Of a stretch of 64,000 bases of DNA, positions 42,417-51,522 are shown piece after piece. The stretch is from Marinobacter sp. F4216 (lineage in GTDB: Bacteria; Pseudomonadota; Gammaproteobacteria; Pseudomonadales; Oleiphilaceae). The notes beneath the pieces were generated by a model that saw only the letters and a list, made by a program, of their open reading frames with translations, did no database searches and had not been told where the DNA came from. The stretch is from assembly GCF_019931195.1 (NCBI RefSeq), contig NZ_JAIOUO010000004.1, positions 310,001-374,000 on the forward strand. The letters are read 5' to 3'. The first letter of the stretch is position 1; every line of letters starts with the position of its first letter. The position numbers and the translations under genes are program-made.

Positions 42417-44708
42417 ATGCCAACCGAACCCACATCGCCTATCCCGCTCGAGCTTCCTGACTTCCTCACCGACGAACAGCGCGCGATCATTACCGCGGGC
42501 TACGAGCATTCGGTGATCACCGCGGTAGCCGGCAGCGGCAAGACCTCCACGCTGGCTTGGCGGATCCGCTACCTGCTTCAACAGGGCCACGATCCTGACC
42601 GCATGCTGGTGCTGATGTTCAACCGCAGCGCGAAAGAGGACTTTGGCCGCAAGCTCCAGCAAATAGGTAATCAGCAAGGCCTGGCCCTGCCGGAAATCCG
42701 CACCTACCACGCCATGGGTTTGCGACTGTACAAACGGTTCGTGCGGGAAGGCTACCTGCCCGGGTTTTCCGACAAGATTCTGACTGAGCAGGAAATCAGC
42801 TTTCAGGCCTGGCAACTGACTCGGCGCCTGGCCCCGGAAGATCTGGCCGATGAAATCCGCCGGAATAAAAAGGACTTCGTGGAAACCGCCACCGGTTTTA
42901 TTGATCTGGTGAAAACCACCCTGTCACCCGCCGAAACGGTGTTCGAGGAACTGGGCTATGCCGACAAGCACCGGTATCTGATCGATCTGTTCCACAGCTT
43001 CGAGCAATGGCGCAAGTCCGAATCCCGAATCAGCTATGCCGACATGCTGTACGAGCCGGTAATGGCGATTCACCAGAACCCGCCGCTGCAGCGCCTGGTG
43101 AGCAACAAGATGGATCTGATTCTGGTAGACGAATACCAGGACACCAACGAAATCCAGCACTTACTACTGCGTTACGTGGCCGGTGACCGGGCCCGGGTTA
43201 CGGTGGTAGGTGATCCGGACCAGACCATCTACGAATTCCGGGGCGCCAAACCTGAGTTCATTCTCAAACGTTTCAGCGACGAATTCGAAAGCCCGCTGGA
43301 ACAGACCCTCAGCTACACCTTCCGGTATGGTCACCGGGTGGCCCTGCTGGCCAATCATCTGATCTGCCACAACACGGGCCGAAAGGATGTGCTGTGCCAT
43401 GCGCACCCGTCCACGCCGGCCACCGAGATTGAGCTGCATCGGGTGGATAACGACGCCGACACCATCATCCGGATACTGCAGCAAACCACCACACCAGGCG
43501 CCATCCCGCTGGCCGACACCGCCATCCTGTTCCGGGTATGGAGCCAGAGCGTTCCCATCGAACTCAAGCTGCTGGCCCGACAGATTCCCTACCGGATCGA
43601 TGCCGGCAAAGGCGCCCTGTTCAGTCGGGAAGTACAGGCCATCATTGCTCTGCTGCAGGTTACTACAGGCCGCCTGGCCCGGATGCCGACCGAGGACCGC
43701 GTGGATGTCGCCCGCCAACTGCTGCGTTTTCCCCATGTTGGCCTGAAGGAACCGGAACTGGAGCAACTGGCCCGTTTCCTGTCCGGTTTTGCCAGCGACT
43801 GGCACGAACGCCTGCTGGCGATGGACTTCGATGCCCTATCCCCCATGGCAGGTCGAAAGCTGCGCAAACTGGGGGAAATTCTGGCGCGACTGAGGGACTA
43901 CACTGGACCGGTCGCCGGCCTGATCACGGTGTATGCCGAACACACGGATCTGTACGACGGCATTCGCAGCCTGGCCCTGACCCACGAAAGCGCTGACGAA
44001 CGCATCGACACCATTCACGGCTTCAGGCAATACCTTAAAAGCCTGGACGTGGACGCCAACCATGCCCTGGATCACCTGAAAGCCCTCAAGCAGCAAGCCG
44101 GAGAAAAGCGCGACGGCGGGGTGTTGCTGTCCACCATCCACCGCACCAAGGGACTGGAGTGGCCGCAAGTCATCATTCCCGGTCTGCAGGAAAAATACCT
44201 CCCCTACAGCCCCCGTTCTCAGGACGATGCCCGCGCCTTCCTCGAGAGTGAGCGTCGGTTATTGTACGTGGCGATGACCCGTTGCCGCCAGCAGCTGCAT
44301 CTGATCAGCCGTCCCGTCAGCAACCAGCCCCATCTCGAGGGTGAGCAGGGACCCAGCCGGTTTGTCCAGGAGTTCTGCTTTGACCTGGCCTCGGAGCTGG
44401 GTCAGAGGCTCGACACCAGCGTCCATCAGGTCAATGCAACCCTCACGCTGAATGCGCCCCTTACCCCGGTCAGCCTGCGATACGCTGAACGCGAGGGTGT
44501 CACTCTGGAAGGTGCCACCACGGTCAGCCCCGATGACAGCGCCATTCTCTGGCACCAGAAACGCCTGAACCACGCCATCATGGGCCCGGGCGATGTGGTT
44601 GGCGAGGACGAGAGTTCGTTCGAAGTCCGTTTCGACACCGGCGAAGCACTCAGTTTCAGCAAGAAGAGCGCCCACCTGTACTTCACCCTCCTGAAACCGC
44701 CGGGCTGA
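42417..44708 (+). CDS. UvrD/Rep-family DNA helicase, second copy
   Basis: A 763-residue superfamily 1A helicase distinct from UvrD at 27.5 kb. Walker A is AVAGSGKTST at 36-45, Walker B is ILVDEYQDTNEIQ, motif III VVGDPDQTIYEFRGAKP and motif V LLSTIHRTKGLEWPQVIIPG. The ATG at 42417 opens the protein; no long N-terminal extension is credible. The C-terminal segment after about residue 670, ending SKKSAHLYFTLL, resembles the small DNA-binding tail of UvrD but is divergent. It probably acts in replication restart or repair. It is monocistronic and divergent from DUF2237-tmcA. Confidence 0.88.
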   Translation: MPTEPTSPIPLELPDFLTDEQRAIITAGYEHSVITAVAGSGKTSTLAWRIRYLLQQGHDPDRMLVLMFNRSAKEDFGRKLQQIGNQQGLALPEIRTYHAMGLRLYKRFVREGYLPGFSDKILTEQEISFQAWQLTRRLAPEDLADEIRRNKKDFVETATGFIDLVKTTLSPAETVFEELGYADKHRYLIDLFHSFEQWRKSESRISYADMLYEPVMAIHQNPPLQRLVSNKMDLILVDEYQDTNEIQHLLLRYVAGDRARVTVVGDPDQTIYEFRGAKPEFILKRFSDEFESPLEQTLSYTFRYGHRVALLANHLICHNTGRKDVLCHAHPSTPATEIELHRVDNDADTIIRILQQTTTPGAIPLADTAILFRVWSQSVPIELKLLARQIPYRIDAGKGALFSREVQAIIALLQVTTGRLARMPTEDRVDVARQLLRFPHVGLKEPELEQLARFLSGFASDWHERLLAMDFDALSPMAGRKLRKLGEILARLRDYTGPVAGLITVYAEHTDLYDGIRSLALTHESADERIDTIHGFRQYLKSLDVDANHALDHLKALKQQAGEKRDGGVLLSTIHRTKGLEWPQVIIPGLQEKYLPYSPRSQDDARAFLESERRLLYVAMTRCRQQLHLISRPVSNQPHLEGEQGPSRFVQEFCFDLASELGQRLDTSVHQVNATLTLNAPLTPVSLRYAEREGVTLEGATTVSPDDSAILWHQKRLNHAIMGPGDVVGEDESSFEVRFDTGEALSFSKKSAHLYFTLLKPPG

Positions 44709-44760
44709 AACCAAACCTGACGGGGCGTCGTATACATCGCGGGAAAGTTGCCAGGGAATT

Positions 44761-44789
44761 TTGTCTTTTTCCGATCCCTGGCCTAGATT
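44761..44789 (+). promoter_or_regulatory. Predicted promoter of the OmpA-family gene
   Basis: TTGTCT (44761-44766) and TAGATT (44784-44789) are 17 bases apart, each matching the sigma70 boxes at four of six positions. Transcription would start near 44796, 55 bases before the ATG. An 8-bp hairpin (GCCAGGGA 44750-44757 with TCCCTGGC 44775-44782) overlaps the spacer. Confidence 0.45.
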
Positions 44790-44850
44790 TCCGTATGATC
44801 AGCGTTCCCCCAAGTGCAGTCCCCTTACGAAATACAACAGGAGGTATCGC

Positions 44851-45954
44851 ATGAACATCATGCGCTCGTGTGCGGTGGCAGCCATCGCATTTGCTCTTGT
44901 GCCCGCGGCTTTTGCCGATGTTCGTCGGGACACCATCTACATCAACCCCTTTGCGGCCTACCAGTATTTTGACGACAAACGGGAATTGAGCGAAAGCGAC
45001 GTCTATGGCGTTGGTATCGAATACCGTTTCACCGATCGATGGGCACTGGAGGGCGTCTACTCCCGGGGTGATATTGATCGCAAGAACGCCCCGGGTGATT
45101 CCGAGTTCGATGAACTCCGGCTCGACGCCACCTACTACTTCGCCGACCCGGACCAGGCTTTCAATCCGTATGTGTCCTTCGGTGGTGGCCATGCCGACTT
45201 CGGAGACGATCCCACCGGTCCACGAACTTCGGGCAGCAACCATGACGAAACCCGGGTCAACATCGGTGCCGGTTTCCGGTACAACGTTAGCGACATGATT
45301 TCCCTGCGCGGTGATCTGCGAGAATTTCATGGCATCGACGAAAGCACCTTCGACACCCAGATCGCTCTGTCCTTCAGCCTGGCCTTCGTCCGAAATGTGG
45401 TCGAAGAAGTGGCGGACCGGGACCGGGATGGTATTCCGGATGATCGCGATGCCTGCCCGGATTCCACACTGGCCGCCGAGGTGGACAGTCAGGGCTGTGA
45501 ATTCGACGGCGATAACGACGGTGTTGTGGATGGCGTAGACCAGTGCCCGAGCACCCTGCCTGGAGCCGAAGTGGACGAAAAAGGCTGCTCTGGCATCGTC
45601 GAAACCATTGAAACCATCGAAGTGGACGTTCAGTTCGCCTTCGACAGCGATGAAATCGACAGCGTGTACAAGGACCACCTGGAACGGATCGGTGAAATCA
45701 TGCGGGAAAATCCGGAAACCTTCGTGGAAGTAGCCGGCCACACCGACGACAGTGGCGATTCTGCCTACAACCAGGATCTGTCCCAGCGTCGTGCTGAAGC
45801 GGTCGCTGCCCGTCTGATTGAAGAATCAGGCATCGAAGAGTATCGCGTTAGCGCCACCGGCTACGGCGCCCAGCGCCCGGTCGCATCAAACGATACCCAG
45901 GAAGGCCGTGCGGCCAACCGCCGCGTAGAGGCACTGATTCAGCTTCGTCGCTGA
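44851..45954 (+). CDS. OmpA-family outer-membrane protein with calcium-binding repeats
   Basis: A 367-residue outer-membrane protein. A signal peptide (1-22, ending FA-D) is followed by an N-terminal eight-stranded barrel up to about residue 190, then acidic thrombospondin type 3 repeats DRDRDGIPDDRDACPDS and DNDGVVDGVDQCPSTLPGAEVDEKGC that bind calcium, then an OmpA peptidoglycan-binding domain, VAGHTDDSGDSAYNQDLSQRRA with the final NRRVEAL. It tethers the outer membrane to the cell wall. GGAGG precedes the ATG. It is closed by a strong hairpin terminator. Confidence 0.93.
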   Translation: MNIMRSCAVAAIAFALVPAAFADVRRDTIYINPFAAYQYFDDKRELSESDVYGVGIEYRFTDRWALEGVYSRGDIDRKNAPGDSEFDELRLDATYYFADPDQAFNPYVSFGGGHADFGDDPTGPRTSGSNHDETRVNIGAGFRYNVSDMISLRGDLREFHGIDESTFDTQIALSFSLAFVRNVVEEVADRDRDGIPDDRDACPDSTLAAEVDSQGCEFDGDNDGVVDGVDQCPSTLPGAEVDEKGCSGIVETIETIEVDVQFAFDSDEIDSVYKDHLERIGEIMRENPETFVEVAGHTDDSGDSAYNQDLSQRRAEAVAARLIEESGIEEYRVSATGYGAQRPVASNDTQEGRAANRRVEALIQLRR

Positions 45955-45982
45955 TCCGCCAACACCCAATAGCAGCCATCAG

Positions 45983-46007
45983 GGGCGCCCTCAGGGGCGC
46001 CCTTTTT
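45983..46007 (+). terminator. Intrinsic terminator of the OmpA-family gene
   Basis: GGGCGCCC occurs twice (45983-45990 and 45995-46002), the copies pairing to an 8-bp stem with a 4-base loop, followed by TTTTT. It lies 29 bases after the stop. Confidence 0.88.
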
Positions 46008-46156
46008 ATCTGATCCCCCGCCCAATCTTTCAAACCGCAACCGTCAGCGAACGTACCGGTTTTGCGCTCTGGTTCCTTGGTCTCTCACCAGCAAACGTGC
46101 ATTCTACTGGTAACAGAGAATCCACCGCTTAGAATTCCATTGCTCAAGGAGGAACC

Positions 46157-46510
46157 ATGCGAATTTCCGTTTTACCGTTGATCGTCCTGTGTCTGTTCGT
46201 GGGTTATACCGGCTGGACAATGACCATAGCCGACGAATCGCTGCTGGATTTCGGTGCCCGGCTGATGTCCAGCCCGGACACCGCACAGGTGGTCATTGAT
46301 CTTTATATTCTTGGGGCAATGGCGTGCGTCTGGATGTATCAGGATGCCAGGGCCCGCGGCAAGGGACTGGGTTATTTGATGCCGTTTTTCGTACTGACGG
46401 CAATCTTCGTGTCGGCTGGCCCGTTGCTGTATCTGGTTCTGCGGGGCAAGCAAAGCGCAACATCCGACTCTGAGACTGCTGACGCTGCCGGGCAGACTGG
46501 GACGCCGTAG
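46157..46510 (+). CDS. DUF2834-like small membrane protein
   Basis: A 117-residue protein with three hydrophobic spans (about residues 5-22, 46-60 and 75-95). The arrangement LLDFGARLMSSPDTAQVVIDLYILGAMACVWMYQDARARGKGLGYLMPFFVLTAIFVSAGPLLYLVLRG fits DUF2834, with its conserved D-L, W-x-x-x-D/E-A-R and P-L-x-Y-L. AAGGAGG sits before the ATG. Function is unknown. It stands alone after the OmpA-family gene. Confidence 0.7.
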   Translation: MRISVLPLIVLCLFVGYTGWTMTIADESLLDFGARLMSSPDTAQVVIDLYILGAMACVWMYQDARARGKGLGYLMPFFVLTAIFVSAGPLLYLVLRGKQSATSDSETADAAGQTGTP

Positions 46511-46540
46511 GCGAGAGGGAAATTCTGGGACCGATCACCG

Positions 46541-47776
46541 TTACCGCAGTGCATCAATCAACAAATTCCGGGGCGTCAGTGAACGGTCACAGAACTCACC
46601 GATTTTTACCCGGTACCCCTGTTCTTCCAGATACAGCCCGTAATCCAGCACCATCCAGACCTCCAGCGGGCGCCGGAACAGATGGCGGACCAGTTCGTAC
46701 TGTTTCACCTCCTTCCAGCGGCGCTCGCCCACAGCCTGCCAGTAACCGTAATCGGTGGCTGGGGGCAAGGTCAGTCCTTTCTTGTGCGCTGCCCATCGGC
46801 AGAAGCCTTCAAAGTCGCCATTGAGCAGCCGTGAAGGGTGTGATGGCACAGGCAGGTAATCATCACAATCCCGAAGCTGACGTTGCAGGGCATCAAAGCC
46901 CAGCCGCCACTGACTGATCCGTCGGGTTTGCTCCCTCACCCGCTCCGGCGCGGTCACGGTTTCCTGCACCGCCAGCCGCAATTCGTTTCGGGCAAGGCGC
47001 AAGCATCGGGGGTTCTCGGCGGCACGGAGGGACAAGGTTTGATAACGGTCCTCTGCTGTCAGGTGGTAGCAGCAGGGAGAGATACTCAACCGGGACAGGC
47101 CGGACTCACTCCCCCGGCGAATCAATTGGCGGTGGAGATCCCCGCAGGCGTGCAGCGCCACGCCGTGAGCCCCGCCTTCAAGCGCAAGCTCTGTATCCAT
47201 CACATCCTGGCATTGAAGCAGCACCGGATCACCGAAGCGTCTGGCGAGTCGATTACCGTCCTGTACCAGCTCATCGTTCCATTCCAGCCCCGTGACGGGC
47301 TGACCGCTGGCGGCGGCCAGGGTTCGGGCAAGGTGGCCCTTGCCACAGCACCAATCAAGAATCGAATGAGCTAACGGCTGCACGGCAGCGGAGAAAGCAC
47401 CAGCCTGCAGCCGCTTGCGGCCCGGCATGTCCACCGCCCGGATTTCCGGCAGTGTCGCCTGCTCAGCCTGCTGAGCGTCGGCCAGTTCGGCAACATGCAC
47501 CAGCTCATCGTATCGGCCCAGGGACGACAGGTACCTGCTGGCCTGTTCCGCCAGCAGTGAGGGATCGTCGTCCAGGTTCTGGCACCGCACTTCGCTCAGC
47601 CCGGCCAGCCAGTCTGCCAGCGCCGGATGGCTCAGCGTCCAGCCCGGCACCGGTTCCATAAACGGTGCCGACGCCCACAGTTCGCGGTGCTCCGCCAGCC
47701 AGTCGTTCAGCGGCTGCCACCGGCTATAAACAGATTCCGTGCTGTCGTGTAAACTCGCGGCCGGAGGTAATGTCAT
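46541..47776 (-). CDS. SAM-dependent methyltransferase (METTL25-like)
   Basis: A 411-residue methyltransferase with motif I in LDWCCGKGHLARTLAAASGQ around residue 165, preceded by an N-terminal helical region, and with HACGDLHRQLI and ISPCCYHL downstream. The DWCCGKGHLA and CCYHL blocks are typical of the METTL25/Methyltransf_32 group, several of which are RNA or histidine methyltransferases; the target here is unknown. The start at 47776 overlaps the lasT-like start: the two ATGs share CATG at 47774-47777. A longer upstream frame is a shadow of the lasT-like gene. Confidence 0.75.
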   Translation of the reverse strand: MTLPPAASLHDSTESVYSRWQPLNDWLAEHRELWASAPFMEPVPGWTLSHPALADWLAGLSEVRCQNLDDDPSLLAEQASRYLSSLGRYDELVHVAELADAQQAEQATLPEIRAVDMPGRKRLQAGAFSAAVQPLAHSILDWCCGKGHLARTLAAASGQPVTGLEWNDELVQDGNRLARRFGDPVLLQCQDVMDTELALEGGAHGVALHACGDLHRQLIRRGSESGLSRLSISPCCYHLTAEDRYQTLSLRAAENPRCLRLARNELRLAVQETVTAPERVREQTRRISQWRLGFDALQRQLRDCDDYLPVPSHPSRLLNGDFEGFCRWAAHKKGLTLPPATDYGYWQAVGERRWKEVKQYELVRHLFRRPLEVWMVLDYGLYLEEQGYRVKIGEFCDRSLTPRNLLIDALR

Positions 47777-48470
47777 GCAACTGGCCTTTGTACTTGTTGA
47801 ACCCAAGGTTCCAGAAAACGTCGGCGCGGCCGCCCGTGCTTTATGCACCATGGGATTTGGCGAGCTCTGGCTGGTCAATTCCGACCTGCACACCAGACCC
47901 GAAGCCCACTGGCTGGCCCACGGCAGCGACCACATTCTGGATAATGCGCGCATTTTCCCTGATCTGGAGGCGGTGCGAAACTCCGTAGACCTTCTAATGG
48001 GTACCTCCGCCAAACCCCGCCACAACCGCCAGGACTGGCATCCGCCCGGTCAGTTACGAGAAGTGTTGAACAGCAAAGGCAGCTCGGTGGCCACCGCCGC
48101 CCTGGTGTTCGGCCGGGAAGACCGCGGGCTGGCCAACGAGGAACTCGCACTGTGCGATCTGCTCACCGGTATTCCCATGAAAGTGGCCTACCCGTCCCTG
48201 AATCTGGCGCAGTCGGTGATGCTCTATGCCTGGGAAATGTCCGGCCTGTCGGCACTTGAGCCGGACGAAACCGGTTCGTCCGCAGCCCCTCAAGCTCGTC
48301 TGGGCGCCTTACGAAGCCGTTTGGAAACGATGCTGCCACAGGTGGATGCGCCGGCCGATGGCAAACTCTACCAGTGGGCGATGGAACGCCTGCCAATGCT
48401 CAGTGAGCGGGACATCGGGTTCGTGCACACCCTGTGTGGGAACATCGAACGCCTTCTCAAGCGCAAGTAA
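47775..48470 (+). CDS. RNA methyltransferase of the TrmJ/LasT (SpoU) family
   Basis: A 231-residue SPOUT-fold methyltransferase. It opens QLAFVLVEPKVPENVGAAARALCTMGF, carries ALVFGREDRGLANEELALCDLLTGIPM as the knot's cofactor-binding block and PSLNLAQSVMLYAWE as the closing motif. Length and sequence are closest, from memory, to E. coli LasT/YjtD (228), a predicted tRNA/rRNA methyltransferase, rather than TrmJ (246). GGAGG seven bases before fixes the start. It is head-to-head with the methyltransferase gene at 46541-47776, so each promoter lies within or over the other's coding start. Confidence 0.88.
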   Translation: MQLAFVLVEPKVPENVGAAARALCTMGFGELWLVNSDLHTRPEAHWLAHGSDHILDNARIFPDLEAVRNSVDLLMGTSAKPRHNRQDWHPPGQLREVLNSKGSSVATAALVFGREDRGLANEELALCDLLTGIPMKVAYPSLNLAQSVMLYAWEMSGLSALEPDETGSSAAPQARLGALRSRLETMLPQVDAPADGKLYQWAMERLPMLSERDIGFVHTLCGNIERLLKRK

Positions 48471-48479
48471 CGCCCGCCT

Positions 48480-49751
48480 CTACTCACTGAAACGTCCGGG
48501 CCGGAAGGCGTCCAGACACACAGGCGACTCCTTGCCCTCCATGACCTGGACAATGGCGTCGGCACTGCCAGCGGACAGGGTCCAGCCGAAGGTGCCATGG
48601 CCAGTGTTCAGGTACAGATTTTCCCGCGGGCCACGCCCGATGATGGCCGGGCCGTCCGGGGTCATGGGCCGGAAACCGGTCCACGGCTCGGCGCTGGACA
48701 AGTCGGCGCAGCCGGGAAAACGGGATTCGACAGATTTACGGATAGTGGCCAACCGAGCCTCGGGAATATTCCGCCGAAAGTCGGCCAATTCCACAAAACC
48801 GGTCGCCCGCAAACGATCACCAAGACGAGTAGACACCACTTTGTAATGGTCATCGTGCACCGTGGACACCGGCGCCCGATCAGGGTCTGTGATGGTGGCG
48901 GTCAGGCTGTACCCCTTGACCGGATAGATCGGCAGCTTCAAGCCAAGCGGCTTGACCAACTGAGCGGACCAGCAACCGGCACAAACCACTACCGCATCAG
49001 CCTCCAGGGTTTCCTGCCCCCCTCGCTCGTTTTGGAACAGGACCCCATTTACCCGACGCTCATCCGCCAACAGCCGGCGAACGTTCACGCCATACCAGAT
49101 CTTCACCCCTTCCTGCACACAGGCCTGGGCCAGCGAACGGGAAAACAGGTGGCAATCGCCGGTGCCGTCCAGATCGTAGCTGAGCGCACCGGCAAGCGGT
49201 CCCGACCCGATGAGTCCCGGCTCTGTTTCCCGCACTTCATCCGGTGACAGCAGACGCGACGGAACGCCAAACTCGTTCAACAACTGGTGAATGGCCAGGT
49301 AATGTTCCAACGCCTCGGGCGTGCTGGCCAACTGCAATAAGCCCCGGTGATCACCATCAAATGACAACTCGAGTTCATTTTCCAGGGCGAAGAAACGGGT
49401 TCGGCTATGGAGGGCCAGGCGCAGCATGGCGCGGCGATTCAGGCCATACAGCCCTGGCGAGTAGGCGTAGCGAAGTGTGGAAACCAGGAAACGAACGGTC
49501 GCTGACGATAGCGGCATCGGAATTTTCAGCGGGCCATCGGCTTTCAGCAGCCAGGGTAACGCTTTACGGACCATGGCCGGGTCTGCCCAGGGGTACACTA
49601 CGCCATAGGAACGTTGGGCCGCATTGCCCTTGCTCGTTTCATTGCCGGCAACGTCATGCTTTTCCAGCACGGTGACCCGATACCCTCGACGCCGAAGCTC
49701 ATACGCCGTGGTGACACCCACCACGCCGGCACCGACAACGACAACATGCAT
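48480..49751 (-). CDS. dadA: D-amino acid dehydrogenase, small subunit type
   Basis: A 423-residue FAD-dependent oxidoreductase that converts D-amino acids, especially D-alanine, to 2-oxo acids and feeds electrons to the respiratory chain. VVVGAGVVGVTTAYELRRRGYRVTVLEK is the FAD-binding N-terminus, and RATGFVELADFRRNI and GHGTFGWTLSAGSADAI are the C-terminal blocks of DadA (E. coli 432). GGAGG lies before the ATG at 49751. It is convergent with the lasT-like gene and downstream of the PPK2 gene on the same strand. D-alanine catabolism would complement the alanine dehydrogenase at 1.7-2.8 kb. Confidence 0.92.
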   Translation of the reverse strand: MHVVVVGAGVVGVTTAYELRRRGYRVTVLEKHDVAGNETSKGNAAQRSYGVVYPWADPAMVRKALPWLLKADGPLKIPMPLSSATVRFLVSTLRYAYSPGLYGLNRRAMLRLALHSRTRFFALENELELSFDGDHRGLLQLASTPEALEHYLAIHQLLNEFGVPSRLLSPDEVRETEPGLIGSGPLAGALSYDLDGTGDCHLFSRSLAQACVQEGVKIWYGVNVRRLLADERRVNGVLFQNERGGQETLEADAVVVCAGCWSAQLVKPLGLKLPIYPVKGYSLTATITDPDRAPVSTVHDDHYKVVSTRLGDRLRATGFVELADFRRNIPEARLATIRKSVESRFPGCADLSSAEPWTGFRPMTPDGPAIIGRGPRENLYLNTGHGTFGWTLSAGSADAIVQVMEGKESPVCLDAFRPGRFSE

Positions 49752-49768
49752 ATGTGCCTCCGTTCGGA

Positions 49769-50599
49769 TTACGTCACTCCGTGGTCTTCCAGCAGCTTCC
49801 GATACTCATCCAGAACCTCCGGATCCTCCTCAGGATACTCTGGCGCCAACCGCTTCAACTGGTCCGCCACGATAGAAGCTACAATAGCCCTGGCCTGGGG
49901 TTTTTCATTCCCCGGCACCATGAACCAAGGAGCATCGTCCGTGTGCGTCTCCTCCAGAGCCTCTTCGGCATACTTTTCATACGTGCGCCGTTTTTCCCAA
50001 CCCGCGATATCTGAACGCTCAAACTTCCAACGCTTTCGGGGCTTGTCCAGCCGTTTCAGCAACCGGCGCGCGTGTTCTTCCTCAGACAGGTTGAGCCAGA
50101 TCTTGACGATCTGGGTGCCCTCCGCCACCAGATGCCGTTCGAAGTCCCGTATGGAACGGTAGCGGCTGCTCCAGTTGTAATCGTCCGGATGGAGCACCAA
50201 CCAGATTCTTTCGGCAATCACCGCCTCGTGATGGCTCCGGTTAAAGGCCACCAATTCACCCCTGGCCGGCAGCTTACCACCCACCCGCCACAGAAAATGA
50301 TGGCTGGCCTCAAGCCCCTCCGGCCGGCCAAAGGACCAGGCATGGAAACCGGCAGGATCGGCGTAAGTGGCCAGGGTCCGGATCAGGCTGTCCTTGCCGC
50401 TGGTATCGGGCCCGTGGATCACCAGCAACAGAGAGCGACGCTTGTTGGCCCAGAGCCTCCGCTGGTATTCGCCGATGTCTTTCAGGCTGTCCTCAAGGTC
50501 CGGCAAATCCTCATCCTCGTCCAACTCAGTCGGGTAATCCCGGAATTTGGTTTTAACGGGGTCATACAGCCACTGGCGGGCAAAGGAAGATATGTTCAT
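49769..50599 (-). CDS. Polyphosphate kinase 2 family phosphotransferase
   Basis: A 276-residue nucleotide phosphotransferase that uses polyphosphate. Walker A GPDTSGKD at residues 63-70, the lid arginines in KIWLNLSEEEHARRLLKRLDKPRKRWKFERSDI and the tryptophan-rich C-terminus match PPK2. Members make NTPs from NDPs or NMPs and polyphosphate, or the reverse; class I to III cannot be separated by eye. It is transcribed upstream of dadA with a 17-base gap and is divergent from tatD. Polyphosphate metabolism fits the phosphate regulon seen in the same window but no link in control is visible. Confidence 0.88.
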   Translation of the reverse strand: MNISSFARQWLYDPVKTKFRDYPTELDEDEDLPDLEDSLKDIGEYQRRLWANKRRSLLLVIHGPDTSGKDSLIRTLATYADPAGFHAWSFGRPEGLEASHHFLWRVGGKLPARGELVAFNRSHHEAVIAERIWLVLHPDDYNWSSRYRSIRDFERHLVAEGTQIVKIWLNLSEEEHARRLLKRLDKPRKRWKFERSDIAGWEKRRTYEKYAEEALEETHTDDAPWFMVPGNEKPQARAIVASIVADQLKRLAPEYPEEDPEVLDEYRKLLEDHGVT

Positions 50600-50678
50600 T
50601 CCGGTAACTCCCTATCGGTCGGACTCAGGTCAAGCCTCGTACAAACTGGTAGACTTGCACGATTAAATTTTCAGCATA

Positions 50679-50697
50679 GCAGGCAGTGTTTGCCTGC
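50679..50697 (+). other. Hairpin in the tatD leader
   Basis: GCAGGCA (50679-50685) pairs with TGCCTGC (50691-50697) around GTGTT. It ends just before the AGAGGAG that may be the ribosome binding site, 19 bases ahead of the start codon. Confidence 0.35.
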
Positions 50698-50716
50698 AGA
50701 GGAGCGAATACCCGGA

Positions 50717-51520
50717 ATGAGCAAGAAACGCCGCGACATTCCCGTTTTTGATCACCCGATCATCGAGACCCACTGCCACCTGGACTACCTCAAGGATCGC
50801 CCGCTGGAGGAAACCCTGGAGCAGGCGCAGCGGGTCAACATCGAAAAGGTCATCACCATTGCGGTGTCACCGGACAATCTCGCCCAGGTCCGGGAGCTCA
50901 GTCAGATTGCGTCCTGGGTCTACGGCACCCAGGGTATTCATCCCCACGATGCCGAAAGTTACTCGGATGAGGTGGAGGCGGAAATCCGCCAGCACGCGAG
51001 CGACGAGAAAATCGTCGCGGTGGGCGAAATCGGGCTGGACTATTTCTACGACAACGCCGACCGGGGCGTGCAGAAAGAAGTGTTCCGCCGACAGCTGCAG
51101 ATCGCCTGCGACCACGACCAGCCAGTGGTGATTCACAGCCGGGACGCGGACGACGACACCATCGCCATCCTGGGTGAGTTCGAAGACACCCTGAAGCGCC
51201 GTGGCGTGATCCACAGCTTCACCTCCGGCCCGGAGCTGGCACAATACGCGCTGGATCAGGGCTGGTGCCTGGGTTTTAACGGCATCACCACCTTCAACAA
51301 GGCCGAAAACGTACGGGACATCGTGCGCATGGCGCCGATCGAGCAGATCCTGCTGGAAACCGATTCCCCCTTCCTGACACCGGTACCCTATCGTGGCCGG
51401 GAGAACGCGCCGTTTTACCTGCCCTTCGTGGCGGAGAAAATTGCCGAAGTGAAGGAACTGCCGCTGGAACAGGTCATCGAGCAGACTTATCAGAACAGCC
51501 TGCGGACGTTTTTCGCCTGA
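50717..51520 (+). CDS. TatD-family metal-dependent hydrolase
   Basis: A 267-residue TIM-barrel hydrolase, related to TatD DNase. IIETHCHLDYLK gives the metal-binding H19-x-H21, VAVGEIGLDYFYDN the bridging glutamate, VVIHSRDADDDTIAILGEFE the histidine and RGVIHSFTSG the next ligand, and LLETDSPFLTPVPYRGRENAP the conserved aspartate. TatD proteins act in DNA repair or nucleotide turnover and their common name does not mean they take part in protein secretion. The long frame upstream of residue 1 is a shadow of the PPK2 gene and is rejected. Confidence 0.93.
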   Translation: MSKKRRDIPVFDHPIIETHCHLDYLKDRPLEETLEQAQRVNIEKVITIAVSPDNLAQVRELSQIASWVYGTQGIHPHDAESYSDEVEAEIRQHASDEKIVAVGEIGLDYFYDNADRGVQKEVFRRQLQIACDHDQPVVIHSRDADDDTIAILGEFEDTLKRRGVIHSFTSGPELAQYALDQGWCLGFNGITTFNKAENVRDIVRMAPIEQILLETDSPFLTPVPYRGRENAPFYLPFVAEKIAEVKELPLEQVIEQTYQNSLRTFFA

Positions 51521-51522
51521 TA

